A DNA stretch of 64,000 bases, taken from positions 1 through 64,000 of the forward strand of contig NZ_WWSY01000002.1 in the NCBI RefSeq assembly GCF_009876115.1. The letters are read 5' to 3'. A program made the translations under genes and the position numbers. The DNA is from Collinsella aerofaciens (lineage in GTDB: Bacteria; Actinomycetota; Coriobacteriia; Coriobacteriales; Coriobacteriaceae). The notes under the pieces are model-generated. The model was not told the DNA's origin. It saw nothing but the letters and a program-made list of their open reading frames with translations, and did not search any database. Shown here in pieces: positions 53,119-62,144 of this stretch; the first letter of the stretch is position 1; each line of letters begins with the position of its first letter.

Positions 53119-53831
53119 TCATCACCCTCTTTGGAAATCGGCTCAGCGGTGGCCGCGGTGGCCGCGTCAGCGTCAACCGCAGCAGAAACACTCTGAGCCC
53201 TAGCTGCCACCGGTGCCGGACCAACCTGAATATCCCCGCGTGCCCAATCACCATCGAGCGCACGCGCCACCCAGTGATAGATGGGAATCGTAAAGAAGAT
53301 CAGCGCGGCAAAGGGGCCAGCACCAAACGGGAACATCAGCAAAAAGAACAGCAGCCAGCACACGGCCCAATACGGGAACGACTGGAACGGGCCCTTCACC
53401 GGAGTCGAGCCAACCTCGGTGCCACTCGTCGCCTGTGCCGTAGCGGCATTGGCGGCCTGCGCACTCCAGCTTGCCGCTTGCGCTGCCTTGGCCGCAGCAT
53501 CACTCGCCTGTGTTGCCGCCTCGGTGGCGCGCGCCGCCGCCTCATGGGTGCGGGCACGTTCCGCCGCCTCGGCCTCGCGCTGACGGGCGCGGTCCTCGTT
53601 CTCAAACTCGATATCGTCCTCAATCTCGTCGCTCGGATTGAGCAGCTCGTCCAGGCTCACGCCATAGAGCTTGGCGAGCGAGATCAGGTTCTCGGTATCG
53701 GGCGAGCTCTCCGCACGCTCCCATTTACTGACCGCCTGGCGCGACAACCCCAGCTTTCGTGCCAGCCCTTCTTGGCTAAAGCCTTTGCTGCGGCGAAGGT
53801 CGGCGAGCCGCTGCGCAGTTTCTACATTCAT
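53115..53831 (-). CDS. XRE-type HTH regulator with C-terminal membrane segments
   Basis: A 238-residue protein. Residues 1-70 are a Cro/CI helix-turn-helix (RLADLRRSKGFSQEGLARKL, LSRQAVSKWERAESSP). An Arg/Ala-rich probably coiled region (~80-150) and two hydrophobic segments near 170-205 (WAVCWLLFFLLMFPFG, FAALIFFTIPIYHW) follow, so it is likely a membrane-tethered regulator. The ATG at 53831 has GGAGG four bases upstream; longer in-frame starts run through the promoter region. It forms an operon with the DUF4097 gene and probably controls it. Confidence 0.88.
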   Translation of the reverse strand: MNVETAQRLADLRRSKGFSQEGLARKLGLSRQAVSKWERAESSPDTENLISLAKLYGVSLDELLNPSDEIEDDIEFENEDRARQREAEAAERARTHEAAARATEAATQASDAAAKAAQAASWSAQAANAATAQATSGTEVGSTPVKGPFQSFPYWAVCWLLFFLLMFPFGAGPFAALIFFTIPIYHWVARALDGDWARGDIQVGPAPVAARAQSVSAAVDADAATAATAEPISKEGDE

Positions 53832-54022
53832 GGTTCCTCCTATGTGATGCCAGCCGTGCCGCCGGACCGTTTTTGTTCTTAAGGCGCCTTGCACAGTTAA
53901 AAATCTATCCGCCACCGCCAAAAACATGCCACCTATTCTAGTGAGATTTTTGACAACCGGCGGTTGCGGGCACATATGAGCTGCGGAAATGTGTCCAAAC
54001 AAAGCAATGACCCGTAGCTTGG

Positions 54023-54052
54023 TTGTCCCCGTTGCGGCGTTAACGGTAGTAT
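54023..54052 (+). promoter_or_regulatory. Probable promoter of the Trm9-like gene
   Basis: TTGTCC (54023-54028), 18 bases, TAGTAT (54047-54052), about 47 bases before the GTG start. Confidence 0.5.
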
Positions 54053-54098
54053 GGTCGTACTGTTTATTCCGCACCGCCAACGGAGGGAGTCCCGCGCC

Positions 54099-54971
54099 GT
54101 GAACCGCGATTTCGCCTCATCGCTCATCCAGCTCAACAACACGTTCTATCGCGAGCACTCCGCCTCCTTTTCCGATACGCGCCAAGCCCCGTGGCCCGGC
54201 TGGGTGCGCACCATGGACGTTGCGCTCGAACAGCTCGACGTCGCCACGATCGAGCATCCCGTCCGCGTCTTCGATCTCGCCTGCGGCAATATGCGATTCG
54301 AGAACTTTGCCGCCGGCGGCGCACTTGCCGCCAAGGGCGTCGACGGCGCAAACCCCTCGGCAGACGCCAGCTGCCCGTTTGAGTTCTATGGCGTCGACTC
54401 GTGCCAAGACCTGGCCATCGATGCGCATGGTCACGCCCTGCGCATTCCCAACCTGCACTTCCAGGAACTCGACGTGCTCGATGCCCTTATGAAGCTCAAC
54501 CCCGCCGAGACACCCGACGTGCTTTTCGACGCCCCGCTCGCCGACATCTCGGTCTGTTTTGGCTTTATGCACCACGTGCCGTCGTGCGAGTACCGCGTAC
54601 GCGTGCTCGACGCCCTGGTGCGTCAGACACGCCCGGGCGGCATCATCGCCATCAGCTTTTGGGAGTTTATGAACGACGAGCGCATGGCGCGCAAGGCCGT
54701 TCGCGCCGAGGCCCGCGCCGAGCTCACCCCGCCGTTTGAGGGTTACGATTCTGCGCAGTTTGAAGCCGGTGACCACCTCATTGGCTGGCAAAACGACCGC
54801 CACGCCTACCGCTATTGCCATCACTTTGACGATCAGCAGATCACCGACCTGGTGCGCGGCGTCCGTACGTTCTACAAGAGCGGCGAGGTCCCCGTGCGCG
54901 AGCTCGAGCGCTTCCATGCCGACGGTCGCAGCGGCGATCTCAACCGCTATGTGATTCTCAAGCGTCTGTAA
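54099..54971 (+). CDS. Trm9-like class I SAM methyltransferase
   Basis: A 290-residue methyltransferase. The N-terminal NNTFYREHSASFSDTRQAPW and PGW (~11-34) resemble the HFS-TR-PWP segment of eukaryotic Trm9/ALKBH8 enzymes, which methylate the carboxymethyl group that Elp3 installs on wobble uridine. SAM motifs: VFDLACGNMRFE (~57), FYGVDSCQ, FGFMHHVPS and RPGGIIAISFW. The Elp3 gene is 2 kb away. Assignment to tRNA is inference; a generic methyltransferase is the alternative. The GTG start has GGAGGGAG about 12 bases upstream; an ATG at 54051 is possible. Confidence 0.65.
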   Translation: MNRDFASSLIQLNNTFYREHSASFSDTRQAPWPGWVRTMDVALEQLDVATIEHPVRVFDLACGNMRFENFAAGGALAAKGVDGANPSADASCPFEFYGVDSCQDLAIDAHGHALRIPNLHFQELDVLDALMKLNPAETPDVLFDAPLADISVCFGFMHHVPSCEYRVRVLDALVRQTRPGGIIAISFWEFMNDERMARKAVRAEARAELTPPFEGYDSAQFEAGDHLIGWQNDRHAYRYCHHFDDQQITDLVRGVRTFYKSGEVPVRELERFHADGRSGDLNRYVILKRL

Positions 54972-55090
54972 GCACCGGCGACTCGCCGCCGAGCTGCCCC
55001 GCGTCTTTCGGGCAAACTATGCCCACCCTTTTTTCAACCCATTGACGGAACGCGCAGCCATGCGTTCCATATTTATGACCAAGGAGCCTC

Positions 55091-55972
55091 ATGGGAGCCG
55101 TCCACGTTCGCACGCCTAAGAACTTTGTGCTCGAGGAGCGCCTGGAGCGCTACACCGATGCGATTGAGACGAACCCCGAGGCCTATGCCGGAGATTGGCG
55201 CGAGGCTTGCGCACCAGTTGGCATCAAGCCCTTCGAACACCTTCACCTGGATCTTGGCTGTGGCAAGGGAACGTACCTTGTAGAGCGCGCGGCCCACGAA
55301 CCAAACACCCTCTTTATCGGTATGGACCAGGAGCCCATCTGCATCGCCTATGCCGCGCAGAAAATCTGCGAGCAGGAGCTGTCCAACGCACTCGTCCTGC
55401 CCCGAGGCGCCGCATCGCTGCCGCAGCTGTTTGCCGCAGGCGAGCTCGATGTCATCACCATCAACTTTCCCACGCCGCAGCCCAAGGCCAAGTACGCCAA
55501 AAAACGACTCGTCCATGTCGACCATCTGATGCTCTACCGCCCGCTCTGTGCAGTTGGCGCCACCGTAACGCTGCGAACCGACAGCAAGCCATTGCGTGAC
55601 TACGCCCTGGGGCAGTTTGCCGCGGCCGGCTACGACACGCTTTGGGTAAGCGACAACGTCCGCCGCGACCATCCCGAGCACCCCGAGACCGAATATGAAT
55701 GCCGCACGCGCGAGATGGGTGCCGTCGTCTACGGCATTTGCGCCACACCCGGAGCGCAGCCCAGCGATGAGCAGCTCGCGGCGGGCCGCGCGCAGGAGCA
55801 AAGCCTTGCGTGCTACCTGCCCGACAATCTCGATGAGCTCGCCTACGTGCCTCTCGGCATGGAAGAGGCCGTCGAGAACTTTAAAAACCGCGCCCGCAAG
55901 GGCAAGAAGCGCTTACCGCAGGAGTCCCAGGGGCCTCTGATGGTCGCAGCTTCGGCAAACAAGCGCAAATAG
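55091..55972 (+). CDS. trmB: tRNA (guanine-N7)-methyltransferase-like protein
   Basis: A 293-residue TrmB-family methyltransferase, longer than the usual ~220. HLDLGCGKGTYLVERAA is the SAM site, FIGMDQEP the acidic strand end, and ITINFPTPQPKAKYAKKRLVHVDHL corresponds to the TrmB NFPDPWPK-type motif, with Thr/Pro changes. TrmB makes m7G46 in tRNAs. The ~50-residue C-terminal tail is basic and not typical. AAGGAG stands five bases before the ATG. A GGAACGC / GCGTTCC inverted repeat lies in the leader near 55048-55069. Confidence 0.85.
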   Translation: MGAVHVRTPKNFVLEERLERYTDAIETNPEAYAGDWREACAPVGIKPFEHLHLDLGCGKGTYLVERAAHEPNTLFIGMDQEPICIAYAAQKICEQELSNALVLPRGAASLPQLFAAGELDVITINFPTPQPKAKYAKKRLVHVDHLMLYRPLCAVGATVTLRTDSKPLRDYALGQFAAAGYDTLWVSDNVRRDHPEHPETEYECRTREMGAVVYGICATPGAQPSDEQLAAGRAQEQSLACYLPDNLDELAYVPLGMEEAVENFKNRARKGKKRLPQESQGPLMVAASANKRK

Positions 55973-55995
55973 GCGCCAGCAAACGACCCTCAAAT

Positions 55996-56118
55996 CTAAG
56001 TGAGTAGACTTTTTTGCAATAGCCAAGCACAACCCGCATAGCAAAAAATAAAACCGCAGGTAGAGCCCTTGCGCAAAAACCATGTGTTCGCAATACCGCG
56101 AAAAGTCTACTCACTTAG
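55996..56118. repeat. MITE-like element with 18-bp terminal inverted repeats
   Basis: CTAAGTGAGTAGACTTTT (55996-56013) is repeated as its exact reverse complement at 56101-56118. The 87 bases between are AT-rich and have no coding potential. Perfect 18-bp ends and small size suggest a non-autonomous mobile element or a repeated palindrome family. It lies in the trmB-helicase gap. Confidence 0.65.
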
Positions 56119-56239
56119 CTGGCAACTGCGCCAAACGGCTGGGCAGAACGCCCATTTCCTGCATTTTCTTGCCTGCGAACGCATCGATGCGACGCTACGC
56201 CATAATAGTTGGCGGACAATCGCGAGAGAAAGCAAACAC

Positions 56240-58909
56240 ATGGCACAGACCACGACAGACACCGTCTCCGGCGCCGGCGCCGCCAGCTCATTCTCGGGCG
56301 GCACGGGAACCGAAGCCGAGTTTGGCTCGCTCGGCGCGCTCTCCCCCACCTGGTGGGAGCCCGAGGACGGCAGCGAGCCCGAACCATGGCTCACGCCCGA
56401 TCAAGCCTTCGAACGCTTCTTTGAATGGACGAGCGATCGCGGCATTGAACTGTGGGATCACCAAGAAGAGGCCCTCATGGACCTGGCAGCCGGCGATCAC
56501 GTCATTTTAGGCACACCGACCGGATCGGGTAAATCGCTCGTCGCGCTGGGCATGCTCTTTATGGGCATGGCACAGGGCAAACGCTGTTATTACACGGCCC
56601 CCATCAAGGCCCTGGTCAGCGAAAAGTTCTTCGACCTGGTGCAGGTGCTCGGTCGCGATAACGTCGGCATGATCACCGGCGACACGCATATCAACACCAA
56701 GGCACCCGTCATCTGCTGCACGGCCGAAATCCTTGCCAACGATGCGCTCCGCGAGGGCGAGGACGCCGACGTGGGCTGCGTGGCCATGGACGAGTTCCAC
56801 TACTTTGCCGACCCCGACCGCGGCTGGGCCTGGCAGGTGCCGCTGCTCACCCTGCCCCACACGCAGTTTATGCTCATGAGCGCCACACTCGGCGATGTCA
56901 CTGCCATCGCCGCTTCACTCGAGGAACACACCGGCGCTGCTTGCGACTTGGTTGTCGACGCCCCACGCCCCGTGCCGCTGAGCTACGACTACGTGACGAC
57001 CTCGCTCGAGGGCACCGTCGAGCTCGCGATGCGTCGCGGCGAGGCCCCGCTCTATATCGTGCACTTTAGCCAGGATGCCGCACTTGCGACGGCACAATCC
57101 CTCGCCAACTTTGGCATTGCCAGCAAGGAGCAGCGCGAAGCTATTAAGGAAGCCGCCAAAGGCACGAGCTTCTCCACGGCTTTTGGCAAGATCCTCAAAC
57201 GTTTGCTTGGCTGCGGCGTCGGTGTGCACCACGCCGGTATGCTGCCGCGCTATCGCCTGCTGGTCGAGCGCTTGGCACAGCAGGGCCTGCTGCCCGTCAT
57301 TTGCGGCACCGACACACTCGGCGTCGGCATCAACGTGCCCATCCACACCGTGGTCCTCACCGCGCTCACCAAGTTCGACGGCTACAAGATGCGTCGCCTG
57401 CGCGCCCGCGAGTTCCATCAGATCGCTGGTCGCGCCGGTCGCTCGGGCTTTGACACCGAGGGTATGGTCATCGCCGAGGCCCCGGAGCACGAGATCGAGA
57501 ACGCCAAGCTCATGGCCAAGGCGGGCGACGACCCCAAGAAGCTCCGCAAGATTAAAAAGAAGAAGGCCCCTGAGGGCTTTGTCACCTGGAACAAGCAGAC
57601 CTTTGAGCGCCTGATTGAGACTCAGCCCGAGACGCTCAAGCCGCGACTTCGCATCACACACTCCATGGTGATTAGCGTGGTCGAGCAGGGCGGCGACGCT
57701 CGCGCCCGCGTGCACGACCTCATCGAGACAAGCCTGCAAACGCTCGAGGAAAAGGCAAAACTCGAGGTTCGTGCCGACGAGATCTTCGCCACGCTCATCG
57801 ACTCCGGCGTCGTCGTGCGCACCGAGGTGCCGCCCGCACCCGACGCTCCGGCTGACGCCGCGCCGGACATCGACTACGCGCTGACGGTCGACCTGCCCGA
57901 GGACTTTGCGCTCGACCAGCCGCTCTCGCCGTTTTTGCTTGCCGCGCTGGAGCTACTCGACCCCGAGAGTGAGACCTATACCATGGACCTCATCTCGATG
58001 GTCGAGGCTACGCTCGAGGACCCCAAGCAGGTATTGCGCGCACAGGAGCGCGCTGCACGCGATCGCGCGATGGCCGAAATGAAGGCTGACGGCGTCGAAT
58101 ATGAGGAACGCCTGGAGCGCATCCAGGATGTCACCTACGAAAAGCCGCTCGAGGACTTGCTCGATGCCGCCTTCGACAAGTACTGCCAGGAAGTACCCTG
58201 GGCCAACGACTACCAGCTCTCGCCCAAGAGCGTCCTGCGCGACATGCTGGAAAGCGCGAGCGATTTTAAGGGTTACATTCAAAAGCTCGGCATCGCCCGC
58301 TCCGAGGGCATTCTGCTGCGCTACCTAGCCGAGGCCTACCGTTCCCTCGATCGCACCGTACCCATTGAGAAGCGCGATGAGCGCTTGCGCGACATTATCT
58401 CGTGGCTGGGCTTTGTGGTGCGCTCGGTGGACTCGAGCCTGGTGGACGAGTGGGAGAACGCCGGCAACCCGGCAGCCCTCGACGCCGCACCGCCGCAGGG
58501 CATCGACGAAGTCGTGACAGACCGCCGTGGCTGCACCCTGCTGGTGCGCAACGCGCTCTTCCGCCGCGTGACCCTTGCCGCCCGCGAGCATGTTCGCGAC
58601 CTGGGCGAGCTCGACGACGACTGGGGCATGAGCGAGATCCGCTGGCAAAAAGCACTCGACGCTTACCACGAGCAGCACGAGGAAATCCTCACCGACGGAG
58701 ATGCCCGCAGCGCCGCGATGTTTTCCATCGACGAGTCCGACGAGAAGACCGCGCACGTATGGCACGTGCACCAGATCTTTGCTGACGAGGATGGCGACCA
58801 CGATTTTGGCATCATGGGCGATGTCGATCTGGACGCCACGCAAGACGGTGGCGAGGTCATCTTCAAAAACTACCGCGTCGGCTTTATCGAAGACCTGCTC
58901 GAGGACTAG
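56240..58909 (+). CDS. Ski2/Mtr4-like DEAD/DEAH helicase with DUF3516-type C-terminus
   Basis: An 889-residue superfamily-2 helicase. Motifs: GTPTGSGKSLVALGML (~95), VAMDEFHYF (DEFH in place of DEAH), MSATLGD, CGTDTLGVGINVP and QIAGRAGRSGFDTEG. The C-terminal 450 residues fit the DUF3516 group seen in actinobacterial Ski2-like helicases, thought to act on RNA. The chosen ATG (56240) has a weak GAGAGAAAG box; a longer in-frame start crosses the MITE-like repeat and is rejected. Acidic Ser/Gly-rich first 40 residues are probably disordered. Confidence 0.9.
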   Translation: MAQTTTDTVSGAGAASSFSGGTGTEAEFGSLGALSPTWWEPEDGSEPEPWLTPDQAFERFFEWTSDRGIELWDHQEEALMDLAAGDHVILGTPTGSGKSLVALGMLFMGMAQGKRCYYTAPIKALVSEKFFDLVQVLGRDNVGMITGDTHINTKAPVICCTAEILANDALREGEDADVGCVAMDEFHYFADPDRGWAWQVPLLTLPHTQFMLMSATLGDVTAIAASLEEHTGAACDLVVDAPRPVPLSYDYVTTSLEGTVELAMRRGEAPLYIVHFSQDAALATAQSLANFGIASKEQREAIKEAAKGTSFSTAFGKILKRLLGCGVGVHHAGMLPRYRLLVERLAQQGLLPVICGTDTLGVGINVPIHTVVLTALTKFDGYKMRRLRAREFHQIAGRAGRSGFDTEGMVIAEAPEHEIENAKLMAKAGDDPKKLRKIKKKKAPEGFVTWNKQTFERLIETQPETLKPRLRITHSMVISVVEQGGDARARVHDLIETSLQTLEEKAKLEVRADEIFATLIDSGVVVRTEVPPAPDAPADAAPDIDYALTVDLPEDFALDQPLSPFLLAALELLDPESETYTMDLISMVEATLEDPKQVLRAQERAARDRAMAEMKADGVEYEERLERIQDVTYEKPLEDLLDAAFDKYCQEVPWANDYQLSPKSVLRDMLESASDFKGYIQKLGIARSEGILLRYLAEAYRSLDRTVPIEKRDERLRDIISWLGFVVRSVDSSLVDEWENAGNPAALDAAPPQGIDEVVTDRRGCTLLVRNALFRRVTLAAREHVRDLGELDDDWGMSEIRWQKALDAYHEQHEEILTDGDARSAAMFSIDESDEKTAHVWHVHQIFADEDGDHDFGIMGDVDLDATQDGGEVIFKNYRVGFIEDLLED

Positions 58910-58931
58910 CCGCACATACTGGAACAAAACG

Positions 58932-58972
58932 AAGCGGGGGCGCTGGCAATATCGCCAGCGGCCCCGCTTTTG
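58932..58972. terminator. Bidirectional terminator after the Ski2-like helicase
   Basis: AAGCGGGG and CCCCGCTT arms with inner CGCTGGC / GCCAGCG form a long stem, followed by TTTT on the plus strand. It serves two converging genes. Confidence 0.85.
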
Positions 58973-58988
58973 CACTATACGCTATGCC

Positions 58989-60746
58989 CTACTCGGCATC
59001 CTCGACCTCATACGAATCCGCCTCGGCGGGCTCATCGTTTGTCTCTGGCGCAGTCCCGCGTGCCTCGTCAAACGCCGCTTTCATGGTCTTGTTGCCCCAC
59101 GTGAGCTTGCGAATGGTAAGATCGTCGGCTTTCTTGTTGGCTAGGCGCAGGTTGTTCTCGGAGGACAGCAACGCCTCCTTGGTTTTCTGCAGATGGCTAA
59201 TCGTCTTGTCGATCTCATCGATCGCCGTTTGGAACTTGCGGCTCGCGATCTCGTAGTTGCGACCGAAATCGTTCTTGAACTTCTCCATCTTGGCTTCGAA
59301 GTTCGTGACGTCGATATTCTGCTGCTTGTACTCCGCCAGCTCCTGCTTATAGCGAAGCGAACCCATGGCAGCATTGCGCAGCAGCGTAATGATGGGAATG
59401 AAGAACTGCGGACGGATAACGTACATCTTCTCGTAGCGGTAACTCACGTCGACGATGCCCGCGTTGTAGAGCTCGCTCTCGGGCTCCAGCAGGGTACAGA
59501 GCACCGCGTACTCGCAGCCCTTTTGATGGCGATCGTGATCGAGCTTCTTAAAGAAGTCCTCGTTTTTATGCTTGGTTGCAGTCTCGTCGTTCTCGTTTTT
59601 CATCTCGAACATAATCGAGATGACCTCGTTGCCGCTCGCATCGCATTCACGGAAAATGAAGTCGCCCTTGGTGCCCCCGGACGCATCGTTATCCTTCTCA
59701 AAGTACGCGTTGGGAAACGCCGTCATGCGCAGGCGATTGAACTCGGTCTCGCAGTGCTGCTCGAGCGACTCGCCCACCATCTTGGTGGACAGGCGTACCT
59801 TCATGTCCTTAAGACGCTCAATCTCTTCGTCCTTGTAGCGAATCAACTCGTCGCTCACGCGCTTGGCCTGCGCAAGTTCAAGCTCGTGGGCTGCCTTGGC
59901 CTGTTCCTCACGCGAATCGCGCACAGCCAGCTCGCTCGTCAGCTTGGCACGCGCCTCGTCGCGCTCACGCTCTGCTGCGGCGACCGCCTCAGACAGGTTC
60001 ATTTTTGCCGTAAGCTCTTGCTCACGCAGTTGGGCACGAAGGCCCTCGGCCTCCTGCTCAGACTGAGCCTTTGCGGCGGAAAACTTCTCCTGTACCTTCG
60101 CGCGGTAGTCTGTGAGTGCGCGTTCGGCCTCGCTGCGAGCGGCATCGAGCTCACGCTGCGACTCGGCCGCGGCAGCGGCAAGCGCCATCTCCTGGGCCTT
60201 GTCCGCCGCAGCAAGCTTGGCCTGCAGCTCGGCAATCTGGGCATCTCGTGCAGCTAAATCGTTTTGAGCGGCGTTGCGCGCCGCCGACTCGGCAAGCTTG
60301 GCCTCGTCATCCTTGCGCCCCAGCTGCGCACGCAAGTTGTCGATTTCGCGCTGGAGCTCGGCGTTCTCCTTCTGAGCGTCGGCACGGGCCTCAACCGCCG
60401 CGCGCTGGCTTGCACTCTCGCGCTCTGCGGCAGCGCCCTCGAGCTTGGCACGCAATTCGGCAAGCTCGGCATCACGCTTGGCAACCTCTTGTGCCAGCTC
60501 CTGAGCCGCGGCGTTTTTCTGCTCGGCAAGTTGAGCGCTACGCTGAGACTCCACCTCCTGCAGGGCGGCCGTCGAACGAGAGCGCTCGAGCTCCAACGCC
60601 TGCTCCCCCTCACGCTGGACGGCCTTTACACGCTCATCAAGATCGCGCGAGAACTCGGCATCGCGCACCTGCTTGACGATATCCGCATAACCGGACGCAT
60701 CGACCTTAAAAACTTCGCCGCAATGCGGGCACTTGATCTCGTTCAT
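58989..60746 (-). CDS. DUF2130 domain coiled-coil protein
   Basis: A 585-residue protein. It starts with a CPHCGEVF zinc-ribbon-like site, continues as a long Ala/Glu/Arg-rich coiled coil (~25-310), and ends with the DUF2130 domain (~320-540: [60 protein letters not shown]). The domain has a nuclease-like FEMK motif; function is not established. The gene is single, converging on the helicase gene. Confidence 0.9.
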   Translation of the reverse strand: MNEIKCPHCGEVFKVDASGYADIVKQVRDAEFSRDLDERVKAVQREGEQALELERSRSTAALQEVESQRSAQLAEQKNAAAQELAQEVAKRDAELAELRAKLEGAAAERESASQRAAVEARADAQKENAELQREIDNLRAQLGRKDDEAKLAESAARNAAQNDLAARDAQIAELQAKLAAADKAQEMALAAAAAESQRELDAARSEAERALTDYRAKVQEKFSAAKAQSEQEAEGLRAQLREQELTAKMNLSEAVAAAERERDEARAKLTSELAVRDSREEQAKAAHELELAQAKRVSDELIRYKDEEIERLKDMKVRLSTKMVGESLEQHCETEFNRLRMTAFPNAYFEKDNDASGGTKGDFIFRECDASGNEVISIMFEMKNENDETATKHKNEDFFKKLDHDRHQKGCEYAVLCTLLEPESELYNAGIVDVSYRYEKMYVIRPQFFIPIITLLRNAAMGSLRYKQELAEYKQQNIDVTNFEAKMEKFKNDFGRNYEIASRKFQTAIDEIDKTISHLQKTKEALLSSENNLRLANKKADDLTIRKLTWGNKTMKAAFDEARGTAPETNDEPAEADSYEVEDAE

Positions 60747-60804
60747 AGCAGCTCCTCGATGGACGCAAATTTCAACCGCCTACACTCTACCGCGCCGCAC
60801 GGAC

Positions 60805-60839
60805 AAAAAAGGCGCCGCTGCCATAATGGCAACGGCGCC
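60805..60839 (-). terminator. Terminator after the metallophosphoesterase gene
   Basis: On the minus strand GGCGCCGTTGCC and GGCAGCGGCGCC pair (one mismatch) and are followed by six T residues. Confidence 0.88.
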
Positions 60840-60844
60840 AGAAT

Positions 60845-60875
60845 CACCACAAAGGTGCCTGTCCCCTTTGTGGTG
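60845..60875. repeat. Hairpin with GTCCCC-type loop
   Basis: CACCACAAAGG and CCTTTGTGGTG form a perfect 11-bp stem. Counting the outer nine pairs, the loop is the 13-base GGTGCCTGTCCCC. It stands ten bases after the metallophosphoesterase stop, ahead of the terminator. It follows the same loop rule as the repeats at 14403 and 46752. Confidence 0.65.
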
Positions 60876-60884
60876 GTTTGAGAA

Positions 60885-61430
60885 TTACAGTCCAAAATAG
60901 CCGAGGATTTGATCACGACTTACGGGCTTGTAGTCATTGGCGTCGAGGCCGACATCGTAGCGAAAGATAGGACGTTCGCGATCGCGGTTGCGCGCGTTGG
61001 TGCGATCACCCCTGCTGTGGATATGCCCATGCAGCATAATGGCGCCACGTGCCTTGCCGTTCCAGCTGAGCATGGGGTAGTGGCTCATAACCAGGCGATG
61101 GCCCTTGGCATAGCCAGGAGCAATCTCCAGGTAATCGCGCACGTCTTCCCAGATTTGAGGCGCAGCTGGATCTTCCCAGTCGCCGTCATGGTTACCACGG
61201 ATGAGCGTCACACTCTGGCATTCGATGCGCTCGCGCAGGCGCACCGCCTCCGCCAGGGGCAAACGATAGGTAAAGTCTCCCAAGATATAGAGGCGGTCGT
61301 CCACAGCCACGCACTCATTGATGGCATCGATGACCCTGCGGTTCATCTCCTCGACCGAATCAAACGGTCGGTCCATATCGTGCAAGATATTCGTATCTCC
61401 CAGGTGCAGGTCGGCGGTAAACCACATCAT
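60885..61430 (-). CDS. Calcineurin-like metallophosphoesterase
   Basis: A 181-residue protein with the full metal-binding set: FTADLHLGDTNIL (residues 4-16), LGDFTY, IRGNHDGDW, MSHYPMLSWNG and LHGHIHSRG. Small proteins of this layout are phosphodiesterases or phosphatases; the substrate is unknown. The start is at two tandem ATGs. It has its own terminator behind it. Confidence 0.9.
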   Translation of the reverse strand: MMWFTADLHLGDTNILHDMDRPFDSVEEMNRRVIDAINECVAVDDRLYILGDFTYRLPLAEAVRLRERIECQSVTLIRGNHDGDWEDPAAPQIWEDVRDYLEIAPGYAKGHRLVMSHYPMLSWNGKARGAIMLHGHIHSRGDRTNARNRDRERPIFRYDVGLDANDYKPVSRDQILGYFGL

Positions 61431-61496
61431 CGTCTCTGTCCTCGTTTCGCAATGCGTCCAACTCGTGCTAAGTATACAGACACAGCGATGCGGCGG

Positions 61497-61676
61497 TTAT
61501 CCAAAGAGCCCGCCGAACAGTCCGCGGCGGCGCTTGTCTTGCTTTTTCGAAGCGTCACTCTGAGTTTTCTTGTCATGCCGTTTCCTACGGTCCTGCTCCA
61601 ACTCATCGTCATCGAGTAGCATATCCCACTCAAACGGATCATCTGTCAGATCGAACAGGTCATCGTCATCAAACAT
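61497..61676 (-). CDS. Charged microprotein, acidic head and basic tail
   Basis: A 59-residue protein beginning MFDDDDLFDLTDDPFEWDML, then a mostly basic stretch (RRKRHDKK, KKQDKRRRG) and ending GLFGGLFG. GGGGG stands five bases before the ATG at 61676. It follows the HIRAN gene by 18 bases, so they are probably co-transcribed. No family recognised. Confidence 0.65.
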   Translation of the reverse strand: MFDDDDLFDLTDDPFEWDMLLDDDELEQDRRKRHDKKTQSDASKKQDKRRRGLFGGLFG

Positions 61677-61694
61677 GGCAGCCCCCATTGCCGA

Positions 61695-62021
61695 CTAGCG
61701 AGCATCCACCACGTAGAGTCCAACGCGAACCTGATGCCACGGGCTGCGCTCGGGAGCAACCTGTTGCACGTGGGCCTCAAATACGTCCTCATGGCCGTAA
61801 TACATCATCAAAGACAGCGGGCCGACCTCGTTTCCCGGAACATAGCCAAGTTTGGTCTTGCCATAGTAGATCGCAACCGCCTCGGGGTCATGGGGATTAT
61901 CGCGCTCGGCACACAGCGTCAGTTTATCGCCCGCTTTAAGATCGCCTAGGACCAAAGCGCCGTCGGCATATTGAAATCCTGCGATATGAAACGACAAAAG
62001 AACACGTGAAGGCTCGTACAT
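61695..62021 (-). CDS. Stand-alone HIRAN domain protein
   Basis: A 108-residue protein made only of a HIRAN domain: LSFHIAGFQYADG, LKAGDKLTLCAERDNPHDPEAVAIYYG, and LGYVPGNEVGPL. HIRAN domains recognise 3' ends of single-stranded DNA in HLTF and occur in bacteria with repair or restriction genes; a DNA-damage role is inferred. The ATG has AGGGGAG upstream. A hairpin near 62036-62057 (CTGG / CCAG) lies in the leader. Confidence 0.82.
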   Translation of the reverse strand: MYEPSRVLLSFHIAGFQYADGALVLGDLKAGDKLTLCAERDNPHDPEAVAIYYGKTKLGYVPGNEVGPLSLMMYYGHEDVFEAHVQQVAPERSPWHQVRVGLYVVDAR

Positions 62022-62144
62022 AGCAACTCCCCTAACGGCTGGATAAACCAGCGTTTAACCTTATAGAGAAGTCTACGAACTCGCGCGGACACAAATTCGC
62101 CCCACCCGCGCCTTTTCGACCGTTTGTCGCTACGCCATCTGATT

